Below, one piece after another: positions 11,215-22,849 of a stretch of 64,000 nt of DNA (position 1 is its first letter; every line of letters begins with the position of its first letter). Made by a program: the position numbers and the translations under genes. This stretch comes from Nelumbo lutea (taxonomy: Eukaryota > Streptophyta > Magnoliopsida > Proteales > Nelumbonaceae). The notes below the pieces were generated by a model, which worked only from the letters and a program-made list of their open reading frames with translations, did no database searches and was not told the origin of the DNA. Location: assembly GCA_022828595.1 (NCBI GenBank), contig JAKGHH010000003.1, positions 54,053,759 to 54,117,758 of the forward strand, written 5' to 3'.

Positions 11215-13215
11215 TTGTCGGAATCCAGAGGCAAAGACACGAGCTCGGACGAGGTAGGGGCTGCCCCGGTTCTCTCGGTTCCTTCCCCCCTCGCATCGGA
11301 ACTCCTGGCGGTCCCCTTACCCAGAGACTTCAAACTCCCACCTCTGGACAAGTATGACGGGTCCTTCGACCCCAACGACCACGTTGACGCCTTTTAGTCC
11401 CAAATGCACCTCGCCAGGGCCAGCGAATCGTGCATGTGCGTGGCCTTTACCACCACCCTCAGGGGGGTAGCCCGCACTTGGTATAGGAACCTGGCCCCCG
11501 GGTCGATAAAGTGCTGGGCCCAGTTCGTGCAGGTCTTCACCGCACACTTCGTCACCAGCCAACGGTGCCCCAGAACAAAGAAAAGCATCTTCGGAGTAGT
11601 CCAAAGAGAAGGAGAATCCATTCGGGGCTACATCAAGCGATTCAACGAAGCATGCCTGCAGATACCGCGGTTGGACCCCGCAGTGCAGCTCGCGGCGGCC
11701 AAAAGAGGGGTGACGCACAAAGAATTCAAATGGCACATGGTGGCCAACCAGCCCGCAACCGTGGCCGAATTCCTCAAACTCGCGGATAAGTTCATGAGGA
11801 CAGAGGAAGAAATCAGCCAACGAACCGAAGGCGGGAACGAGAAAAGAAAGAGAGAAGGCGAGCTCTCCAACCCGGTGAATAGAAAAAACCCGACCCGGGA
11901 GCCGAAGCCAAACCAGTCATTCCGGGCCCCCCTAGCAGTTCGGACGGACTACACGCCGTTAAACACGAGGCGGACAGAGATCTTAATGACGATCAAAGAC
12001 GCCCCGTATGTTAAGTGGCCACCTCGCCTAAAGGGAAATCCGAACGAGAGAAATAAGAATTTGTATTGTAGTTTCCATAGAGACCATGGTCATAGCACCG
12101 AACAGTGTAATAACCTCCGGGACGAGATAGAGGGGCTCATCCGTCGTGGATACTTGAGAAACTTTGTACAGCACAACAATAATAACAATAAGGCAGGTCG
12201 GCAAGGGGAGCACGAAAAGGATGCCCCCGAGTCTAGCAACAGACCTGCCGAACCGTTGCAGAAGCAGCCTCCAGAAGAGAGGCCAGTTCGGGGAACCATC
12301 CATGTAATAGTGGGAGGTTCGGTGGTAGCGGGGTGTACCTCGGCAGCAGCCCGGACTTCAGTTCGCGAAACGGCCCTCGAAGAACGGAACCCCCCAAAGA
12401 GACCAAAGACCGAAGAACCAATCTTCTTCACGGAGGACGACGCGCGAGGAGTCCACTACCCCCATGACGACACGCTTGTCATTAAACTAAGGATCAACGA
12501 CTTCGAGGTCAGGCGCGTACTCATAGATTCGGGCAGCTCAGCGGACATCCTATTCAAATCAGCATTTGACCAGCTGCAGTTACAGAGGAGCGAGTTGAAG
12601 CCCGCGAACACTCCCCTGGTGGGTTTCAGCGAAGAGGAAGTCAGGCCCCTCGGAAAAGTAACTGTCCCTGTGGAAGTCGGCACATGGCCTTGTGCGGTCA
12701 GACTCAACCATGATTTCCTGGTAGTCACGACCCCCTCCCCATACAATGCCATAATAGGGCGGCCGATCACGCATATCCTACGGGCGGCGGTCTCAACCTA
12801 CTATTTGGTCATGAAGTTCCCTACGGACTTCAGTGTAGGGGTAGCGCGGGGCGACCAGCTCGAGTTCCGCAAGTGCTATGTTGCCGCCCTGAAGGGAAAA
12901 ACCAAGGCGGCCGATGACCTCGAGCTGGAGTGGCCTGCGGGGCAAGGTGAGGAACGAGCTTCGCCCACGGAGGAAACTGTCGCAATCCCGACTTCGGCTA
13001 CGGACCCAACTCGCACACTTCAGATTGGAGCTTCCATCGAGGATCCCCTACGAACCGAACTGGTGAGTTTTTTACTTCAAAATTTAGATATTTTTGCCTG
13101 GTCCGCGGCCGACATGCCCGGCATTATCCCCGGACTGATAACTCACAAACTTAATACTGACCTTGTAGTCAGACCCGTTAGACAGAAGAAACGCAACTTA
13201 GCCCCAGAACGCTGA
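11215..13215 (+). pseudogene. gag core and aspartic protease region
   Basis: One frame runs across this region except for a stop at 11395-11397. It holds a retrotransposon gag core (DKYDGSFDPNDH, then MHLARAS to about 11800, with the W-R-Y-R-N-L-A-P-G-S block). A nucleocapsid-type knuckle follows at 12067-12108 (Cys, His, His, Cys; CSFHRDHGHSTEQC). The protease has the D-S-G active site at 12526-12534 within IDSGSSADI. The protease matures the polyprotein. The frame ends at a TGA (13213-13215) at a point where the same frame simply resumes, so this is a nonsense mutation and not the natural end. Confidence 0.88.
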
Positions 13216-14271
13216 AGAGCAATCGACGAGAAGGTCGAGAAGCTCCTCGCAACAAACTTCATAAGGGAAGTCCATTACCCGAGCTGGCTGGCCAATCCGG
13301 TGTTGGTATAAAAGGCAAGCGGCAAGTGGCGCATGTGCGTCGACTATACCGACCTGAACCGAGCTTGCCCGAAAGATTACTTCCCCCTCCCCAGAATTGA
13401 CCGCGTAGTGGACGCGACCTCGGGAAACGAGTTGCTAAGCTTCCTGGACGCCTACTCGGGCTACAACCAAGTTAGGATGGACCCCTCCGATGAGGAAAAA
13501 ACTAGCTTCATAACTGAGTTCGGCCTGTATTGCTACAAAGCCATGCCCTTCGGACTAAAAAATGCCGGAGCGACTTTCCAAAGACTTGTAAATAGGCTAT
13601 TTCGGCCCCTGATTGGTAATAAGATAGAGTGCTATGTAGACGACATGGTCGTCAAGACTCAGTTTTCACAAGAATTAATACAAGACTTAGATTCTGTTTT
13701 CCAAATCCTGCGTCGGTTTAGCATGAAGTTGAACCCCAACAAATGTGTCTTCGGCGTCACCTCGGGCAAGTTCCTAGGCTACATTGTCAATCGACGCAGT
13801 ATTGAGGCCAACCCGGACAAAATAAAAGCCATTCTAGATATGAGACCACCTCAGAAAGTAAAAGAGGTTCAGAGGCTAAACGGCCGCATAGCCGCTCTAA
13901 GCCGCTTCTTGTCCAAATCAGCAGACTGCTGCCTACCCTTCTTCAAGGCGATCAAAGGCAAAGGGTTCGAGTGGACCCAGGACTGTCAGTTCACGTTCGA
14001 CGAACTAAAAGGTTACCTCGCTAGTGTGCCAACCTTAGCCTGGCCCGAAGTCGGTGAGGTCTTAGAGCTGTACCTCTCGGCAAGCGACGAGGTGGTCAGT
14101 TCGGTACTAATAAAAGAAACAGACCGGGTCCAGCGACCCATCTATTATGTTAGTAAAATTTTGCAGGGAGCAGAGGCAAAGTACCCGGAGATAGAAAAAC
14201 TAGCATACGCCCTAGTAATAGCAGCTCGGAAACTCTGCCCATACTACAGGCTCACACCGTCATCGTCCTGA
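13216..14271 (+). pseudogene. Reverse transcriptase region
   Basis: This continues in the same frame as gag-protease, with one stop (TAA, 13309-13311). RT motifs are clear: KWRMCVDYTDLN, FLDAYSGYNQ, MPFGLKNAGATFQ and the catalytic YVDD at 13633-13644. The RNase H-proximal connection domain follows (RPIYYVSK, ALVIAARKL). RT copies the element RNA into DNA using the PBS primer. A single-base frameshift near 14249 moves the coding frame just before the connection to RNase H, producing the apparent stop at 14269-14271. Confidence 0.92.
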
Positions 14272-15134
14272 CTAACAAACCTCTTAGACAAGTTTTACTC
14301 AAACCCGAGGTTTTCGGTCGATTGACGAAATGGACCATCGAACTCAGCGAGTACGACCTCCAGTACAAACCGAGAACCGCTATCAAGGCCCAAGCTTTGG
14401 TAGATTTTATCGCCGAGTGCACTTTCAGCCACAAAGTCCCATAGGTCGAGCTCGAGTTCCCCAGTTCGGGTGAACCCGGAGCTCCTGAGCCCATAGAGTC
14501 CGAACCCCGTGAAGTAGCAACCAGTGTGGCATCTCTCCTGGTCAGGCGAAGCGCGAACTGGGATGAGGAGCCCTGGATCCTTCACGTGGATGGTTCCTCG
14601 AACCGGCAAGGCAGCGGAGCTGGAATAGTCTTGTGCGGCCCGAGCGGCACAAAATTAGAATACGCACTACGCTTTGAGTTCGCGACATCCAACAACGAGA
14701 CAAAGTACGAAGCACTGATCGCCGGGCTGGACCTAGCGCAAAAGGTAAAGGCAAAACACTTGGTCATCTACAGCGATTCTCAGCTTTTGGTGAACCAAGT
14801 TACCGGCGAGTACGAAGCACGCGATTTCTCCATGATCGTATATTTGGCCAAAGTAAAAGAATCCCTGCTCAACTTCCAGTCACACATCATCAGGCAAATC
14901 CCGGGGTCAGAAAACACTGAGGCCGACGCCCTTTCCCGGTTAGCCAGTACAAGTCACAACAATATGAGAACTGTGTACATAGAAGACTTACCTCGGCCTA
15001 GTATTTTCGGGGGGACAGAGGAGATCGCTCCCGTCTTGGAGGCAGAGCCGAGCTGGATCGATCCACTCGCGAGCTTCTTGATAGACGGAACACTCTCTGC
15101 AGAACGCAATGCGGCCAAGAGGGTGCAGCGCTAG
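14272..15134 (+). pseudogene. RNase H region
   Basis: After the frameshift the coding frame continues through LVDFIAEC and a stop at 14442-14444. The RNase H domain is at 14569-14950. The first catalytic Asp lies in HVDGSSN (codon at 14589), with later acidic positions in NNETKYEALI and YSDSQLLVNQV, and the terminal block EADALSRLAS. RNase H removes the RNA strand during reverse transcription. TAG at 15132-15134 interrupts a frame that continues directly into integrase. Confidence 0.9.
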
Positions 15135-16211
15135 GCAGCCAAATACGTCATAATAGACGAACGGTTGTACAGACGGTCGTACACGCTCCCCTATTTGCGT
15201 TGCCTGCGACCTGCTGAAGCCGAGTTCATACTCTGCGACACTCATGAAGGCCTATGCGGCGGACACTTGGGGGGCAGAGCACTCGCCCAAAAGGCATTTC
15301 GACAAGGATACTACTGGCCAACGATGAAGGTAGAAGCTGTCGAGCTCGTCAGAAAATGTGACAAGTGTCAGAAGCACGCTAATATCCACCATCAACTTGC
15401 CTCCAACCTCAAATACATCACCAGCCCGTGGCCTTTGCACAATGGGGCATCAACCTCCTAGGGCCATTCCCACCAGCAACAGGCAGAAGAAAATTCTTAG
15501 TTGTTGCAGTAGATTACTTTACGAAGTGGATAGAAGTCGAACCACTGGCAACTGTTACGGCTCGAAACATATAGAACTTCTTTTGGAAGAACATAGTATG
15601 TTGGTTCGGGTTACCTCCGGTACTAATCTCCGACAATGACAAACAGTTCGAGGATATCAAGTTCCAGACGGAAGTAATGAACAGAGCCATCTTGCACGGA
15701 CTGAAAGCACGTCTGGATCGAGCTAAGGGATTGTGGCCCGAAGAGCTACCAAGTGTCTTATGGGCTCACCGAACTACCGAAAAAGCAGGCCACGGGAGAA
15801 ACCCCCTTCAACCTCACCTATGGCATTGAAGCAGTGATCCCGGCGGAAATCGAAATACCAACATTGTGATTAGAAACATACGACGATCGGACGAATGGAG
15901 ATGAGTTACGTACCAACCTTGACCTACTGGACGAGGTAAGGGACCTCGTGCACATCCGAACAGCGGCATACCAGCAGCAGGTATCTCGCTACTACAATAG
16001 CAGAATAAAGCAATGAAGCTTTCGAGTCGGCGACCTGGTCCTTCATAAGATTATGGTGCCCGAACTCGGCATGGGCAAGCTTGGACCTAATTGGGAAGGG
16101 CCGTATAAGGTAAAAAGAGCGCTCAGGGGCGCATACGAACTCAAAACCTTGGAAGGCAAACGAGTACCTCGAGTGTGGAACGTTGTGAACTTAAGGCGAT
16201 ACTACCTATAA
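15135..16211 (+). pseudogene. Integrase region with deletion
   Basis: An HHCC zinc domain (DTHEGLCGGH … CDKC, about 15235-15370) is followed by the catalytic core start (VDYFTKWIE, about 15505) and the second catalytic Asp (SDND, about 15635). A one-base frameshift lies near 15440. Between about 15640 and 15680 the core runs straight from the second Asp region into [12 protein letters not shown], so the stretch that normally carries the catalytic Glu is missing. The C-terminal end is a GPNWEGPY module, and the stop is at 16209-16211. This integrase cannot be catalytically active. Confidence 0.85.
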
Positions 16212-16452
16212 ACCACCAAGCAAAGTGGACGAAATCAGGTCCTAGGTGCCACGAGGCAAGCCAAGAGGAACTTCGGCGTAGACAAACAAAGAAGAGCATA
16301 TTATCAGCTCGGCAAAAAACCAGTTCGCGGCATAAAAGACCGCGGAAATTTAATAACCCGGACAGTGGCAGACAAAGAAACAGTTCGGGGAAGATGAAAA
16401 AGGGGAAAAAGACATTCCATTGCAAGAAATAGTACATTGACAAAAAAAAAAT

Positions 16453-18421
16453 TTACATGCCCGGAGCCACTTCTTCGCCATCGGAAGGCACTTCAACAAC
16501 ACCCGAAGGCCCTGCCTCTCCTTCAGAGTCCGGCTCGCTATCGGCAGCATTGGCCATCTCCTGAGTTATATGCGAAGTGGTTATGGCACTTACATCGAGG
16601 TCGGGGTACGTATTCCAGATCATCCACCGGCTCAACTTGAACCCCCTCCTGTAAGAGTCCACCATCAGATCGTCAAAACGCGGAGAGGCAATGTAGTCTT
16701 CAACTGCCTTCTTCTTGGTGTCTTCAATGCCTTGGGAAAAAATCTGTGTTCTCTCCCTGATGTCCTCTTGAAGATATTCGACTTGATGCTGCAAATCCAA
16801 CTTCAAGTCCGCCATATGCTTGACAACTACCCCCATGGCCTCGGCGTCACGCTGAGACCTCGCCTACCTGGCCATCGCGACGCGAGCAGCCTCTTCAGCA
16901 GCATAAACAGCCGCCTCAGCAGCCCGGGTATTTGCCTCTACAGCACGGAAGGCTTCTTCAGCAGCATGAGCGGCAGCCTCAGCAGCTCGCGCCTGTCGCG
17001 AGCTCCTCTCCACTTGGGCCGCCAAGGCATGAATTGAAGAATTCACCTACCAAAAGAAACAAGTGAGCAAATGACAACAGAATAAAAAATGAAGACGGAA
17101 TCTAACTTACCACCATGGCATGTGTTACGGCGCGGAAAGCGACCTGATTCAAGGAAAGATCGGTCCACGCCGTGACCTCCTCAGGGAAAGTAGCATCCCT
17201 ACTCTTCTGAAGAGCGTAGTTCGGCGTCAACACGCTCCTAAACTCCCCTTGAGCTCCCGAGCCTGAGGGCCCAGCCCGTGTATGAGCAGACCCAGAGTGA
17301 GCAGGAGCACTTGAGTACGCAGGAGCGCCCGTATGAGTGGTCTCAGCGTAAGGCGCCCTGGCAGTTTTGTGCACCGGTGGAGTCACTTCGGGCTCCCTGG
17401 GCAGATCCTCCGGCGTATGATCTGGAACTTGGGGCTCCTCATCCAGGGGCAGCTCGATACGAGTTTGCTTGGCGACCCACTTCCTCCTCTTCATACCTTG
17501 AAACAAACGCCCCCCACGAGTTCTCTCCGCGTCCATGACACCTGTAGAAACGAGTTAGACATAAAAAAAAAATGAAAAGAACAGAGCAAGCAAGAACCGC
17601 ATAGCTAGAAACCTACCCGAACTCAGGCCGGCTGCAATAAGCTTGGCCTCCGTTATGTAGTGGTGGCACTTTAAACCTTGTCGTGCCCATTGCCGGAGGC
17701 CCTTCACCGTATCTTTATCGAGAGTTACGCCTAAATCAATAGCGGCCTCACCCCACCTGGTCTGAAAGGGCCATCCTTGTGCACTTCGCACGCCGAAGTA
17801 GTCCCGCTTCCAAGCCGGGACCTTATTAGGAAGATCGTGTAGAAGATTAAAACTTTGGCGAGGAGAAAGGTAATACGTCCGTCTCCCCCCAGGAAGAGAA
17901 CCCGCATGTCTCTTGAGCATCAAGATAGAGGAGAATATCTCTAAGTCCAAGGGGAAGTTCTGCTCGCAAAAAAGGGAAACTGTCCCCACCAGGTTCCGAA
18001 AAGAGTTCGGATGAAGCTGACCAATGGTGACACCGAAGTGGTTTATGACTTCGACGAGAAGGGGATGGAAAGGAAGTCGCAACCCCGCAGCGAGCTGCTC
18101 TCGAAAAATCACGATCTCGTCAGGACCGTGTTCCCAAGGAAAGCTGCCCGAAGGAATAAAATATGTGTAACCCCCAGGAAGATTGTAAGATAGAAGTATG
18201 GATTGAAGCCCCTCAGGCGTCATGGTCGAAGGACCAAACCTGTCTAGCATCCGACCTCGGCGGGAGGTAGACGCCAAACTGCCCGAAGCGACTCGGCCTA
18301 CTGGTTCATAGTCCTCAAGCTCCACCTCAAGATCACTGAGGCTGTCTGAGAACACGGCTCGGTTGGTGGAACCTACGTCGGCCCTACTCGAAGAATCGTC
18401 TGAGCTATCAAAGCTAGACAT
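16453..18421 (-). CDS. Antisense three-exon gene of the Tat element (gypsy-type putative transposon protein)
   Basis: On the strand opposite gag-pol, three exons (18421-17617, 17541-17111, 17046-16453) join in phase through two short introns with GT...AG ends, giving 609 codons. Exon 1 has an acidic Ser-rich start and a conserved-looking central part (LRLPFHPLLVEVINHFGV, then IGQLHPNSF) like the 'putative gypsy type transposon' domain (Pfam Transposase_28). Exon 2 is Lys/Arg-rich, then Pro-rich. Exon 3 is an Ala/Glu coiled coil (EAAAHAAEEAF) with an acidic tail. There is one in-frame TAG at 16866-16864 (codon 473). The gene converges on gag-pol, leaving 241 bp between stops. Antisense ORFs in this position are known for Tat/Grande-type elements. 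Their function is unknown, and I infer none. Confidence 0.75.
17047..17110 (-). other. Intron 2 of the antisense gene
   Basis: 64 nt on the minus strand, GTAAGTTAG … TTTTGGTAG. It is T-rich, with a consensus plant donor. It sits between complete codons (phase 0) and contains stop codons in the reading frame, so it must be removed for the frame to continue. Confidence 0.72.
17542..17616 (-). other. Intron 1 of the antisense gene
   Basis: 75 nt on the minus strand, GTAGGTTTC … TTTCTACAG. It contains a long T tract and a CTAAC branch-like motif near the acceptor. Exon 1 ends one base into a codon, and the first two bases of exon 2 complete it exactly. Confidence 0.72.
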
Positions 18422-18424
18422 TGG

Positions 18425-19069
18425 GGAAAAGATGGATTAAAGAAAGTACTCACCGGAAAGTTTGAAGAACAAGCCAAAGAAGCATGAAGACTGTATAACC
18501 AGCTTTGACGCGAGCTGGAAAAGACTTGGATGCGAGCTGAAAGGTTGGATGCGAACTCAGTAGACAAACCGCAGAAGTGACAAACCAACCGGGGTCCCCC
18601 ACTATTTATAGCTACAGTAACCAAGAATCGACCGTGCAGACCGAAGACGATCCGACGACCCACGTTCTTACCGACCGCACAACCCTTGAGGTCGAGCCGT
18701 GATTGGCGCACGTCTTTCCGAAAAAAGTGAAACGTCAGCGCACGTCTTTTTGAAACCGACATCGCTTCGACACGCGGCTTTTCCGAAACTAACGTGCCAC
18801 ACGTCTCCCTGACAGTCGCCTGCGCACGTACAGCAGTGGTGCACCTTTTTGAAATGACCCGCTGTCACGTCCCAGCGGCGCGAATTGGTTTGAAATTTAA
18901 AACACGCGCTGTCACAACCACCAACGTTCTTGAGTAAGCACGTTTCCAGCCTTCTCGGAAACCGAAAGAACCCTAGCAAAAGCATCTCGCGCAGTGAAGG
19001 TTCGAAGGACGGGACAAATCCACCTACTACCTCGCGAAACTCCCCGCACCATGGCTAGACCCCCGGCGC
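18425..19069. other. Untranslated region between antisense gene and 3' LTR
   Basis: GC-rich non-coding interior. Read on the minus strand it would be the leader and promoter of the antisense gene. Short ACGT-containing repeats are present and no coding frame is supported. Confidence 0.55.
18603..18610 (-). promoter_or_regulatory. TATA box of the antisense gene
   Basis: TATAAATA on the minus strand, 182 bp upstream of the exon 1 ATG (18421). It lies inside the element and outside the LTR, so it suggests a dedicated antisense promoter. Further upstream (18700-18760) the string CAGCGCACGTCTTT is duplicated. Confidence 0.55.
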
Positions 19070-19086
19070 AAGGAGTGGGGGGCAAT
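19070..19086 (+). other. Polypurine tract
   Basis: AAGGAGTGGGGGGCAAT directly precedes the 3' LTR. It would prime plus-strand DNA synthesis. A very similar tract precedes the 3' LTR at 44967. Confidence 0.85.
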
Positions 19087-19878
19087 TGATGAAGGAAGAT
19101 TTGGCCCGACCTCTCTATTACGTGACACATGGCAGAAACAACAGCTCGGCAAAAGGGGCCAAGCCTAGGCGGGAACAAGGGGACACGAGCGGACTAAAGT
19201 CCCTACCGGGGGCCCAAACTCACCCCTTGTAACAGCTCGGGATACACTTTGCCGAACTGACCTTGTAACAGCTCGGGATACACTTCGCCGAACTAACCTT
19301 GTAACAGCTCGAGATACACTTCGCCGAACTGACCTGCCCTATAGATACGTTCGAGCTCAAGACCGCCTCGCTCAGCACTTCGCATCACTTGGCACCAAAA
19401 CCAAACAAGTCGTACCACGCTTGACACTAAGGAAGTTCGTGCCCAAGGGCACCGCGCCTGACTGACTTGGGATCTGACGTTTGGCGGCAGCACCCTGAAC
19501 GGCCACCTGCCACCGCCACTAACACCGCCATCTCCAGTTAGATGACGATTAGGCAGTGACGGTTCTGTCTCAGCAGAAAGGGCGATGGCCGAATTGACAA
19601 GCACAAGGGTAATCATACCTGACCTGACAAGGGCCCCGGGACGAGTGCACGAAGTGATTATAAGAGCCCCCTGCCCCCCCCCCCCCGACAACAGAGGTAT
19701 GCAAAAACTTTGCGCTATCTGGTATTACCTTGCTTTTGAAGGATTCTAACTTGAGCTTCGGAGCCTCTACACCGGGTCCCCCCCGGAGCTTCCCCATCTC
19801 CTCCGTTTCAGGTTCCCTGCTACCCCGTTCAGAAGCAAGGCCGTGGACAGCTAAGACCGGCCGGGTCGCACTCCATCA
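19087..19878 (+). repeat. 3' LTR of the Tat-type element
   Basis: 792 bp, partner of 9753-10538. The main length difference is a longer C run near 19673-19686. It is followed by the CCTTC target duplication. Confidence 0.95.
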
Positions 19879-19883
19879 CCTTC

Positions 19884-21944
19884 CGTTTGAATTGGACCGT
19901 TAGTTTTCTTCTAGTCTCTCCGTGTGCAAGAAATTATCTCTACGTAACCAGAAATATTCTTAGTAATATTATTTTTTGATACCACAAAAATTGCCTAGTA
20001 TTTGTAGTGATAGATTTGCCTCTTTTCGTTTCGCTTCATAAAGTGTCCGATACAATGCATATTTCTCTTCTTCAGTGTTTGAATCTCTTTTCTTGCTATG
20101 TGTTTATTGATTTCGTATTGGAATTGAGGATTAAGCTCTAACCTGATGTTCTCATGCTTAGCTTTACTGTAAAAGAAGTTTTCTAGAGTTCTTATATTCT
20201 GCTTTTGTCTCCAGCTCTAGAAGCGGGACCCAATAATTACAACTACAGTCTCACTGAAATGGAGGGGTGATTAGGATTCAATACGAATAAGAAGAAAATT
20301 AGATGATGGGTGAAGGGTATTTTTATTTTTTTATATGATACTTAACGTCTATTAACAGTGTTGGACCAATTTGATACTTTTTAAAGGTTCGAATACTATA
20401 ATGACACATTTAAAAATTCGAGTATTAGCTTGAGATAACCCCCAAAAGTCAGGGTATTCAAGTGGAATTTTCCTTATTTCTATTTAATATGATAAATGTA
20501 ATATCAAAGATGTGATCAAATGTTTTATACAAAATTTCTATATTCCTATCTTGATTGGGCCATTGTCCCACCACCTAGATAAGAAAATAATTTCATTTTT
20601 GAATTAGTTTTAAATATATTATATTTCATTTACATTATTAATACAAATAAGTGTATATTGATAGATTGTGCCAAGTTTGTGATCTACCTTGGCTTAACAA
20701 CTTAAGGCATGAGCCCGAATTAAAGCGTCACCTATCCAACCTAAGTTCAGGTTCAACTGTAATTTGGCATATTCAGGTTAAGCCCCAGCACAAGTCGACC
20801 TTGAGTTGTTAAATTGTGCTTAAGTAGGCCTATCAGGCCCAATGTAGTAAAAATTTGCATTAACCAATTGACTATCAATAGTTTAAACCTTTAAATAAGA
20901 AATTTATATATCGTGTATATATGCATGTAAGGATTAAAATATCAATACGTCTGATACTTTGAATTGGGATGCATATCGATATGATCAATATAATATTGAT
21001 TTTTATTTTTCTTACTTTTTTTGATTTATAAGTATTCGAGGGTTCCACTTATTACTTTAGAATTTTAAGGATTTTAAAAAATTCTTTTATTGATGTATCC
21101 AAACATACTTGGGTACACTAATACAAATGCAATTGTTTAATATTGATAATTTAATCCTTGTACATGCATATATGTATCTATAGACTACATGTGTATAGTT
21201 GGGCCGAGACTAAGTTAGGCGAAGTTTGGGTTTGGGCTCAAGGTACCTAAGGGTTAAGATCATGTCCAACCTGAATAGATGAAGCGTAGGGTTTTAGATC
21301 GAAGTCCACCCTACGGACAAAAAATCCAATTTGTACAAAATTTCTGTCTTTGGACATGCCTAAATTATACCCTTAAATAAAAATAATGATTCTTTATCAC
21401 ACATATTTTATTTAATATGATTAGATAATAAGTTTTAGGAAGAATAGCGGTTCAGCTCATGGTCAGAATTTTTAGGCTCAAAGTACTATTAGGGTAGGTG
21501 CCAACTTGGAATTAATGTCAATTCATGGGCGGGGATTAGTGCATGGATGTAGTGTGGGTATTTGACATTTTAAATGTTTATAGGTTTACAATGAAATTCA
21601 GAAATCTGCATTGAGCCTATCAGTACTCTTCCATAAGTTTTAAGGTTTAAAAAATCTACATTCGTCATTCTGACAACTGACAGAATTGTATCAACGCCCC
21701 ACACTATGCACCCCACACACGCCCCACAGCACATCCCATCATGTATAGGAAACATCATCCCATAACAAGTACGGGATATGTTCCCAATCTATGGTGAGAT
21801 ATGCATGTGGGGTGCCAATCAGAAGTCCTTTAAAGCCTACTTAAGCGGTGAATGACAGAGAATAGGCATTTGGGTGACTATTTTACCTTTAAAGTTTTAT
21901 TATATGCCAATAATACCCTTTGAACATCTCCAAAGGAGATTGGT
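19884..21944. other. Spacer without recognisable gene
   Basis: No supported coding region. Around 20360-20480 there is a common 'ATAATGACACATTT'-type dispersed repeat. The sequence just after 19883 continues what lay left of 9748 before the retrotransposon inserted. Confidence 0.55.
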
Positions 21945-22726
21945 TTTGGGTTGGATCCAATCCGATCCAAACCTTATCAAATCAGATTTAGACGGTCCAT
22001 ATAATTATTGGATTGGGCCAATCTAAAATAAATTGGTCTATACTCTTATTTGTTTGAATTGGACCTAAACCAAATTCCCAATAATCTGATCATGAGGCCA
22101 AACCCTTGTGCAATTTGAAATTGATCAAAACTAAAGCTAACATAGAATCACTTTTATGAAAGTACTTTTACAAAAGCACTTTTACATTAAAGCACTTTTA
22201 CAAAAAGAACATTTACAGAAATATTTTTATAAAAGCACTTTATGGAAGTGCTTTTACAAAAGAACTTTTATGGAAGTACTTTTATAAAAGAATTTTTACC
22301 AAAGGAATTTTATGAAAGTACTTTTAAAAAAACATTTTTCTAAAAGCACTTTTATGAAAGAATTTTTACGAAAGTACTTTTTATAAAAGCACTTACACAA
22401 AAGTATTTTTATAGAAGTACTTTTATGAAAAAAGTACTTTCATTAAAATACTTTTACAAAAGCACTTTTACAAAAATGTTTTTTTCAATGCCAAAAGAGT
22501 ATATTTTTGTAATTTTTATTTCTCTTCATTTTAATATATTTTTGTTATTTTTAAATGTTTTGTTTTTTTATATATAATTTTTGATATTTCATTCGATTTG
22601 GATAAAATTCAATCCACTCCATTTACATTTTAATGGATTGTACTGGATTTGGTGTGTATTAGATTTGGATTCGATTGGATCCAATCCATTACTAATTGGA
22701 CCGAACCCAGTCCAATTGACACCTTT
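21945..22726. repeat. MITE-like element rich in GGATCCAATCC, with internal array
   Basis: The ends are loosely inverted (AAAGGAGATTGG on the left; the right end reads AAAGGTGTCAATTGG on the other strand). The ends carry 'TTGGATCCAATCC' words also seen at 51799-52437. No coding content. Confidence 0.4.
22146..22480. repeat. Array of short palindromic AAAAGYACTTTTA units
   Basis: About 19 units of 16-20 bp built from 'AAAAGCACTTTTA' and 'GAAAGTACTTTTA'. Each unit is close to its own reverse complement, so the array can form many small hairpins. Confidence 0.85.
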
Positions 22727-22849
22727 AAATCGCCTCAGCCAACCCAACAAACCCGTATTAATCTGACTCTCTACTACATAGGATTGTAACAATCCGATCA
22801 GTAAACGGAGTTTCCACCAACACGTTGCAAGTTTAAGAGTCCCACTGTT

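Larger units (their letters stand above)
9753..19878 (+). mobile_element. Tat-type Ty3/gypsy LTR retrotransposon (full length, mutated)
   Basis: A complete 10,126-bp insertion: 5' LTR, PBS, gag, protease, reverse transcriptase, RNase H, integrase, an antisense gene, PPT and 3' LTR. The perfect target duplication CCTTC lies at 9748-9752 and 19879-19883. Domain order RT-RNaseH-IN places it in Ty3/gypsy. The CX2HX4... gag knuckle and an antisense gene downstream of integrase fit the Tat/Grande group. By eye the LTRs differ at about 36 of 786 positions (about 4.6%) plus one C-run length change, so the insertion is of moderate age. Sense coding is interrupted by at least five in-frame stops, two frameshifts and an integrase deletion, so it cannot make its own proteins. 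Confidence 0.93.
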
